From positions 62,001 to 126,000 of the forward strand of contig MPNM01000006.1 in the NCBI GenBank assembly GCA_002239025.1: a stretch of DNA of 64,000 nucleotides. The letters are read 5' to 3'. Shown here in pieces: positions 58,678-64,000 of this stretch. The stretch comes from Chloroflexi bacterium bin125 (GTDB lineage: Bacteria; Chloroflexota; Dehalococcoidia; Bin125). Below the pieces are notes generated by a model. The model did not search any database and was not told the DNA's origin. It was given only the letters and a program-made list of their open reading frames with translations. The position numbers and the translations under genes were made by a program. Position 1 is the stretch's first letter. The number at the start of each line of letters is the position of its first letter.

Positions 58678-60513
58678 ATGGATGAACACGAGGTGCCGAC
58701 CCACGTGCAGGCCGAGGACCGCGTCCTGCTCTGGTTCACCTTCCCCCAGATCGTGGCCCTGACCGCGGTGGCGGCTGTGTCCTACGGCATCTACCAGGTC
58801 GCGCCGTTCGGTCCCGAGGCGGTGCGGATTGGGCTCGGCCTGGTCTTCGCTCTGGCCGGCATCGCGCTGATCGTGGGCCGGGTCGGCGGCCGCCGCCTGC
58901 CGGCGGTCGCGGCCGACCTGCTCCGCTTCGGCTTCGGCGCGCGCCGCTTCGCCGGTCTCCCGGCGCAGCTGGTGCGGGTCGAGCCGCCCGCGCCGCCGGT
59001 CAAGCGGCGAGCGGCGGAAGCGGAGGACGATGCGGCCGGCAGCGTGGCCCAGAAGTCCACTGAGGCGAGAGCCAAACCATCCGCCGACCTTGGCGCCGAC
59101 CTGGCGCAGCAATCGGCCAAGGCGGATGGTCCGTTCCGCCGCCGCGTACGCAAGCTGGCCAACCTGAAGCGTTCGCCGCGACCGCGCACGCGAGGCGAGC
59201 GGATGCCGTTCAAGCCGCGCAACTGGTTCCGCAAGCGCGACCGGCGTCAGCGCTCGAAGCGCGAGTTCGACGAGGCGCGCGACGCGTTGGCCCGGGAGCA
59301 GCGGGAGCACCGATTCAGTCGGTGGCCCTCGCTCCTGGGCGGCGCGGCCGCGCTGGCCGTGGTCGCCTCGGTCGCGGTCTGCACGCCGCCCCATGCGCTG
59401 GCGGACGAGGGCGAGCAGGAGACCTGGAGTTCGGACGAGATCGAGTTCGACCCGCCGCCCTTGATCCCGGGCCGGCGGCTGTTCATCGAGCGCCTGACCG
59501 TGACCGCCTCGGCGGCCACGGTCGTGCTCAAAGCGGCCGCCAACCTGGAGGTCGAGGTGCGCGCCTTCGGCGGCCCCGACGGACGCGAGCCCAAGTTCCG
59601 GCGCGAGAACACCCTGGGCCGGGGCGGACGCTCGAGCTACCTGATGCCGCTCGACGGCCCCGCGCCCTCGTTCACGTTCGCCTGGCGCGACGAGTACGGC
59701 CAGGCGGGCGCGCTCTCGCTGAGCGGGGATCAGATCCCGTATCCGCTGCCATCAGCCGAGGGCGAGCTCTGCGAGCTGCGGCTGGTCTCGCTGGTCTGGC
59801 GCGCGGAGCGGATCGAGGGCGGCCTGCGCTCCGAGTGCGTCAGCGCGCTGGAGGAGCCGGTCGAACTGCAGACCGCCGCCGGCCACGCCGAGCTCAGCCA
59901 GACGGCGCTGCTGCCGGCCGAAGTGACCCAGGTCTCGGGAACGCTGATCGTTTCGGCTGGCAGCCGTGAGGCGAGTGTCGCCTTCGCCCCGGACGCCGAG
60001 ACGAGGTTCGAACTCCCGTTGCCGGCGGAGTCCGGCATCCTGGCGGTCGAGGTCGCAGCGGCGCTGAGCGCCGATCTGCGGATCCCGCTGCCCGACCTGG
60101 TCCAGCTGACCCACCACCCGCGCTGGGTCGAGCAGCGCACCGAGACCGTCACCCTGACCCGTCCCGGGACGAGCCAGACCGTCTCTGAGACGGTCACGCT
60201 GAGCGACCCGGAGGGCAACCCCGTCGCGTACACGATCTCGGCCACCCTCTCGATCCCATCAGCCCAGGTGCAGAAGGACGTGACCCTGGAGATTGTGCAC
60301 CCGGAGCACGTGCGGGCCGAGCTGGTCCAGCGCCCGGCGCTGACCAAGATCCGCTCGGAATCGCTCGCGCTCTCCTCGGCCGTCGCCGCGGACGACGCCT
60401 ACCGGGCGCTGGTCCCGCCACAGCAAGAGCCGGAGCGGCCGGCCTCGGTCCAGACCCGGCTCTCGCCGGCGGAGCGGAACGAGCTGTTCCTGATCCTGGG
60501 TTGGGGGCCCTGA
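58678..60513 (+). CDS. PrgI (VirB3-like) protein fused to an extracellular beta domain
   Basis: A 611-residue protein. Residues 1-95 are a PrgI-type domain (VPTHVQAEDRVLLWFTFPQI, two membrane segments, GRRLPAVAADLLRFGFGARR). A basic, Arg/Lys-rich cytoplasmic linker follows (about 100-210), then a third membrane segment (LLGGAAALAVVASVAVCTPP) and about 370 residues of beta-rich exported sequence with Thr/Ser/Glu-rich repeats. Classical PrgI/VirB3 proteins are only about 100 residues, so this is a fusion that would link the inner-membrane ring to an outside domain. AAAGGAGG precedes the ATG. Confidence 0.76.
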   Translation: MDEHEVPTHVQAEDRVLLWFTFPQIVALTAVAAVSYGIYQVAPFGPEAVRIGLGLVFALAGIALIVGRVGGRRLPAVAADLLRFGFGARRFAGLPAQLVRVEPPAPPVKRRAAEAEDDAAGSVAQKSTEARAKPSADLGADLAQQSAKADGPFRRRVRKLANLKRSPRPRTRGERMPFKPRNWFRKRDRRQRSKREFDEARDALAREQREHRFSRWPSLLGGAAALAVVASVAVCTPPHALADEGEQETWSSDEIEFDPPPLIPGRRLFIERLTVTASAATVVLKAAANLEVEVRAFGGPDGREPKFRRENTLGRGGRSSYLMPLDGPAPSFTFAWRDEYGQAGALSLSGDQIPYPLPSAEGELCELRLVSLVWRAERIEGGLRSECVSALEEPVELQTAAGHAELSQTALLPAEVTQVSGTLIVSAGSREASVAFAPDAETRFELPLPAESGILAVEVAAALSADLRIPLPDLVQLTHHPRWVEQRTETVTLTRPGTSQTVSETVTLSDPEGNPVAYTISATLSIPSAQVQKDVTLEIVHPEHVRAELVQRPALTKIRSESLALSSAVAADDAYRALVPPQQEPERPASVQTRLSPAERNELFLILGWGP

Positions 60514-60839
60514 TGCTGCGCCGAACACTCGCGATCCTCACGCTGGGCGCTGCGGCCCTGGTCACGACGGCGGCCGCGCCCGACGTGGACGCGGCCGAGC
60601 GAGCGATGCTCGACGCCTTCGACGCGGCGCTGACCGCGGTCGCCTACGCCGCCTCCGGCCTGGCCCTGTTCGGCCTGGTCTGGGCCGGCTTCCTGCTCAT
60701 GGCCGACGGCGCGGAGGGCCGCAGCGCCCGTGGCCGCTCGGCCGTCTTCCTGACTGTCGCTGGACTTGCGATCGCACTCTCAGCCAAGGGCCTCGCGGCG
60801 CTGATCTCGGCCGGCGTGATCCCGATTCCGATTCCTTGA
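60513..60839 (+). CDS. second VirB2-like small membrane protein
   Basis: A 108-residue protein: a signal-like N-terminus (LRRTLAILTLGAAALVTTAA), then two hydrophobic helices (VAYAASGLALFGLVWAGFLL and AVFLTVAGLAIALSAKGLAA). This is the VirB2 pilin pattern with a cleavable leader. Its ATG overlaps the preceding stop (TGATG). With the one at 58375 the operon has two pilin-like subunits. Confidence 0.7.
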   Translation: MLRRTLAILTLGAAALVTTAAAPDVDAAERAMLDAFDAALTAVAYAASGLALFGLVWAGFLLMADGAEGRSARGRSAVFLTVAGLAIALSAKGLAALISAGVIPIPIP

Positions 60840-60856
60840 ACGAAGGAGATGTTCCG

Positions 60857-63088
60857 ATGAAACGACTGTTTGCCAGAACGAACACCCTCGCGGCGCCAAC
60901 ACTAGGGGGCGCCGCTCTGCATGAGCCGCCCGATGACGCGGCCCGGCCTGAGCAGCCGCTGCCTGAACTGCCGCTCTGCTTCATGCTCTCCCACGTTGAG
61001 CCGGACGGCCCGGTGCGCTTGGACGGGGTCAAGCTGACCCTGACCGAGCTGATGGGGCTGGAACTGGACGGGCCCAAGCTGGGCGCCTTCGCGGGCCTGC
61101 TCAACGCCTGCGACTTCCCCCTGCAGCTCTTGGTGCGCCAGCACCCGCCCGACCTGGAGCGAATGCGGCGCGAGCTGGCAGAGGCGCAACCGGGCGACCT
61201 GCCGGAGCAGACCCGTGACGCGGCCGAGTCCCAACGCCGCCTCTTGACCGAGTTGGAGTCGCGCGAGGGCATCCTCGACCGCCGCTTCTATGCGGTCTGC
61301 GAGCAGGAGCACGCGCAGGAGCTGCGCGGCCTCCTGGCCCGCACCGGGCTCTCGATCCATCCACTCAAGGATGAAGCGCTCGGTCGCCTCGTGGTCGCCT
61401 CGGCCCTGGGCGGCTCGCCCGCGCGCAGCGGACGAGACGAGCCGGTCGAAGTCCTGCTCAACCACCGCGACATCCGTCTCGGCGGACGCCTGGCCCGCTC
61501 GCTGCATCTGGCCAAGTGGCCGCGTTCGCTCGCGCCCGGATTCCTGCAGCAGCTGATGGCGACCGGCGCGCCGATGGACATCGCCCTGCACCTGGGGCCG
61601 ATCCCATCCGAACAGGCGGCGCGCCAGCTGGAGTGGCAGAAGGTCAGGTTCGAGTCGGCCCGTTCACTCTCGCTCAGGCGCGGCAAGACGATGTCGCCCG
61701 AGGCCGAGATCGCTCTCGAAGACGTGAGCCGGCTGCGCGACGACGTGCAGCGCGGCCGTGAGCGGCTGTTCCACGCCTCGCTCTCCCTGACCCTGCACGC
61801 GGACGACCCCGAGACGCTGGACGAGCTGACCCAGCGCGCCTCGGCCCACTTCGCCGCCGCCCTGGGCCAGCTCGATCCTTTGCCTTTCCGCCAGCGCGAA
61901 GGCCTGCTCTCGACCCAGCCGCTGGCGCTCAACGCGGTCGCGGCCTGGCGCACGCTGGACACCTCGTCCGTGGCCCGCTGCTTCCCCTTCTCGCCGCCCG
62001 ACCTCGACACCCGTTCGGGCGCGCTCTACGGGATCGACATGCGCGCCTGCGCCCCGATCGTCTACGACCCCTGGGACGGCACCCACCTCAACGCCAACAC
62101 AGCGGTGCTGGCGCGGTCCGGCTCGGGCAAGTCGTTTGCGACCAAGTTGGGCGTCTTGCGCGGCATCTGCCGGGGCGTGGTCGCCTACGTGATCGACCCT
62201 GAGGGCGAGTACGCCGACATGGCCCGCTCGGCCGGCGGGCGGGTGCTCTCGCCCGGTGTCGCGGGTCAGGGCATGAACCCGTTCGTGCTCGACCGCACCG
62301 ACCCGGAGGAACTGCTCCAGCGGATCGGCTCGCTCAGGCGGCTGATCGAGGTGATGGTCGGCGAGCGGCTGGGGGCCGAGCGGCGGGCGGCGCTCGATCA
62401 CGCGCTGGCCAGCTACTACGCGCGGCCCTCGGAACGCACCGGGTTCCGCGACTTCTACCGCTTCCTGGAGGGGGACGATCCCGAGGGGCTGGCCAAGCTG
62501 TTGCGCCCATTCGCCTCGGGCAGCCTCAGGCACCTGCTCTCGGACGAGGGCGACGACCTGCTGCACAACGAGGCCCTGGTCACGGTGTTCGACCTCAGGC
62601 TGCTCGAACCGGAACTCAGACCGGCGGCGGCGATGGTCTGCACCGAGACCGTCTGGGCGGCGGCCGCCCGCGACCCTCGTCCGCGCCTGCTGGTCGTGGA
62701 CGAGGTCTGGTCGATCATGCAGCATCCCGAGGGCGCCGCGTTCATGGTCTCGATGGCCAAGCGGGCGCGCAAGCACCGCCTCGGCCTGCAGTTCATCACC
62801 CAGGACGTGCAGGACCTGCTCTCGGAGGACCACTCGCGCACGATCACCGGGCACTCCGGCCGAGCGCTCTTGCAGAACGCCGCGTTCAAGCTCCTGCTCC
62901 AGCAAGACGCAGCTGCGATCTCTACCGTCGCGGACGCGTTCGACCTGCCCGAGGACCTGCAGCGTTGGCTCGTCTCCTGCCCCAGAGGCGATGGACTCTT
63001 GCTGGCCAAGGGCGAACGGTTCCCGATCCGGATCGAGGCGACGGCCGAGGAGACCGAAGTGATCGAGTGGCGGCCGGGCCGGCACTGA
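60857..63088 (+). CDS. VirB4/TraC-type conjugation ATPase
   Basis: A 743-residue secretion ATPase. The Walker A motif ARSGSGKS is at about 418-425 after the typical YGIDMRACAPIVYDPWDGTH lead-in; Walker B LLVVDEVW is at about 610; the arginine-rich KRARKHRLGLQFITQDVQDL and ALLQNAAFKLLLQQD segments follow, all VirB4 hallmarks. It energises pilus assembly and substrate transfer at the inner membrane. The ATG 60857 follows GAAGGAG; a TTG seven codons upstream is less likely. Confidence 0.92.
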   Translation: MKRLFARTNTLAAPTLGGAALHEPPDDAARPEQPLPELPLCFMLSHVEPDGPVRLDGVKLTLTELMGLELDGPKLGAFAGLLNACDFPLQLLVRQHPPDLERMRRELAEAQPGDLPEQTRDAAESQRRLLTELESREGILDRRFYAVCEQEHAQELRGLLARTGLSIHPLKDEALGRLVVASALGGSPARSGRDEPVEVLLNHRDIRLGGRLARSLHLAKWPRSLAPGFLQQLMATGAPMDIALHLGPIPSEQAARQLEWQKVRFESARSLSLRRGKTMSPEAEIALEDVSRLRDDVQRGRERLFHASLSLTLHADDPETLDELTQRASAHFAAALGQLDPLPFRQREGLLSTQPLALNAVAAWRTLDTSSVARCFPFSPPDLDTRSGALYGIDMRACAPIVYDPWDGTHLNANTAVLARSGSGKSFATKLGVLRGICRGVVAYVIDPEGEYADMARSAGGRVLSPGVAGQGMNPFVLDRTDPEELLQRIGSLRRLIEVMVGERLGAERRAALDHALASYYARPSERTGFRDFYRFLEGDDPEGLAKLLRPFASGSLRHLLSDEGDDLLHNEALVTVFDLRLLEPELRPAAAMVCTETVWAAAARDPRPRLLVVDEVWSIMQHPEGAAFMVSMAKRARKHRLGLQFITQDVQDLLSEDHSRTITGHSGRALLQNAAFKLLLQQDAAAISTVADAFDLPEDLQRWLVSCPRGDGLLLAKGERFPIRIEATAEETEVIEWRPGRH

Positions 63089-63137
63089 GCCGTCAACTCC
63101 ACCAATCCCAGAACCACCAACTGAAAGCAACTACACC

Positions 63138-64000
63138 ATGAGACTCAATCCATTCAAATCGTTCGGGCGCCGTGCCAGGCCATCCGAGCCGGTGCTGCTG
63201 GCAGTCACGCCGCCGCGCAGCGGCCAGCGCACGCTCCTGGGCGTGGAGAACCTGCTCCAGTCGATCGCCGTGCCCGAGCCGTTCTCGCTCGAACTGGCCG
63301 GCGACGAACGGGGCGTGACCCTGTTGGTCCGCTGCCTCGCGGGCGAGGTCGTCGCCGGTCAGATCCACGCCCGCTATCCCCAGGCCCGGATCCGCCAACT
63401 GTCTCACCAGGACGATCCACTGCGCTCAAGCGACGACGAGCAAACCTGGAGCCTGAGACTGCGCTCCAGCGGTCCCGACTACGTGCCCTTGCGCGTATTC
63501 CGCGACGACGACTTGCTCGATCCCGGCTCCGACCCCCTGCTCGCGCCCCTGGGCGCGCTCTCGGGGCTCAAGCAGGGAGAACGGGTCGTCGCACGGCTGC
63601 GTCTGCGCTCGCTCGGTCCGGACTGGTCGCGCGGCTACCAGGAGAAAGCGCACGAGCGGCCCGGACAGACAAGAGCCGTTCCATCCTCCGCAGAGCAGCC
63701 TCAGAGCGGGGCCGACCCGTTGGCGCTAACCGTGCTCGGTCTGGTCGCACTGGGCGCCTTTCAGGGCTACACCTGGCTCCAGGCGGGAGAGATCTGGAAC
63801 CTCGCCGCGCTCTGCGCGGGCGCCGCCGTCGCGCTGATCGGCGGCAGCTGGGCCTGGCGGCGCTGGAAGCGCTCGCGCCGCCGCGTGCACGACCCGCAGC
63901 TGATCAAGGAGAAGGTCTCGCGCGTCGCCTTCGAGGGCGAACTGGAGATCGTTGCCATCCTGCCTCCAACCGCTAACGCCGACCGGGCGACCGAGCTGCT
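63138..64000 (+). CDS. probable conjugative ATPase / coupling protein, N-terminus only
   Basis: The first 287 codons of a gene that continues past the window. It begins MRLNPFKSFGRRARPSEPVL, has an alpha/beta N-terminal domain (FSLELAGDERGVTLLVRCLA), a proline/glutamine spacer, and two close membrane segments (LALTVLGLVALGAFQGYTWL and LCAGAAVALIGGSWAW) followed by a basic region. This layout fits the membrane-anchored N-terminus of a VirD4/HerA-like coupling ATPase, which is the gene expected after VirB4. No ATPase motif is inside the window, so the call rests on context. Confidence 0.55.
   Translation, partial: MRLNPFKSFGRRARPSEPVLLAVTPPRSGQRTLLGVENLLQSIAVPEPFSLELAGDERGVTLLVRCLAGEVVAGQIHARYPQARIRQLSHQDDPLRSSDDEQTWSLRLRSSGPDYVPLRVFRDDDLLDPGSDPLLAPLGALSGLKQGERVVARLRLRSLGPDWSRGYQEKAHERPGQTRAVPSSAEQPQSGADPLALTVLGLVALGAFQGYTWLQAGEIWNLAALCAGAAVALIGGSWAWRRWKRSRRRVHDPQLIKEKVSRVAFEGELEIVAILPPTANADRATEL

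Larger units (their letters stand above)
20596..64000. mobile_element. integrative and conjugative element, left part (right end beyond window)
   Basis: From the serine recombinase onward the gene content changes completely: recombinase, HU-like protein, HTH regulator cassette, two replication-relaxation proteins, a SSB/Rad52/nuclease/primase/helicase module, a SNF2-type helicase with a DNA methyltransferase, and a VirB6/VirB2/PrgI/VirB4 secretion operon. This set is what a self-transmissible element needs. The left boundary should lie near the recombinase gene, either between 20492 and 20596 or between it and the HU gene; I cannot identify att core repeats without the right end. The giant FN3 gene lies inside the element. 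Confidence 0.78.

Overview
The window is GC-rich (roughly 60-65% by eye), with tightly packed genes, many 4-bp ATGA overlaps and frequent GTG starts. The gene content fits a Chloroflexota-type bacterium (SAR202/Dehalococcoidia-like). Pointers are a zinc-ribbon OB-fold protein paired with a thiolase, a fused FAD/Fe-S oxidase, and secreted FN3/cadherin proteins. This placement is inference; no rRNA or marker protein is present to fix it, and an actinobacterium is not excluded.

Chromosomal part (1 to about 20.5 kb). The left edge carries the 5' part of an SH3-domain lipoprotein (minus strand), a small hypothetical gene with a REP-like palindrome in its 3' end, and the zinc-ribbon/thiolase pair. 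A small membrane protein made of 11-residue repeats follows. A TPP riboswitch at about 3512-3602 heads a long run of overlapping or closely spaced genes: thiD, thiE, two tandem thiO-like oxidases, thiS, thiG, tenA, a thiY/thiZ/thiX-type transporter and a tenI-like gene. Together they build the thiazole half of thiamine and import and salvage the pyrimidine half. A 990-residue FAD + 4Fe-4S oxidase is stitched onto the end by a 4-bp overlap. Then come tRNA-Phe(GAA) on the minus strand, two tandem thymidylate-kinase-like genes (one with Arg in place of the P-loop Lys), a secreted cadherin-like protein and an alpha/beta hydrolase.

Mobile element (about 20.6 kb to beyond the right edge). A large serine recombinase at 20596-22263 marks the left end of what looks like an integrative and conjugative element. 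Left to right it holds: the recombinase and a divergent HU-like gene; the decayed N-terminus of a second recombinase; a small-gene/three-HTH regulator cassette; a replication-relaxation-type protein; a giant FN3 protein gene (about 14.2 kb); a leftward replication/recombination module (SNF2-type helicase, DUF6094-type methyltransferase, small zinc-ribbon proteins, RadC/JAB protein, two tandem SSBs, a RecB/Cas4-type nuclease with four cysteines, a Rad52-type annealing protein, a CHC2/Toprim primase); a gene-free repeat region; an HTH/coiled-coil protein; a second replication-relaxation protein; and a rightward type IV secretion operon (VirB6-, VirB2-, PrgI/VirB3- and VirB4-like) running off the edge in a probable conjugative ATPase.

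Main discovery candidate. The giant surface-protein gene has 13 consecutive C residues at 26932-26944, between a GTG start (26849) and the signal-peptide coding region. As given, the frame is broken; with 12 or 15 C the start codon, basic N-terminus, hydrophobic segment and AQPAFG-Q junction join in one frame. This is the expected architecture of a slipped-strand phase switch controlling a giant adhesin-like protein carried on a conjugative element. The same protein contains a higher-order repeat: a block of eight FN3 domains (about 2.29 kb) present almost three times.
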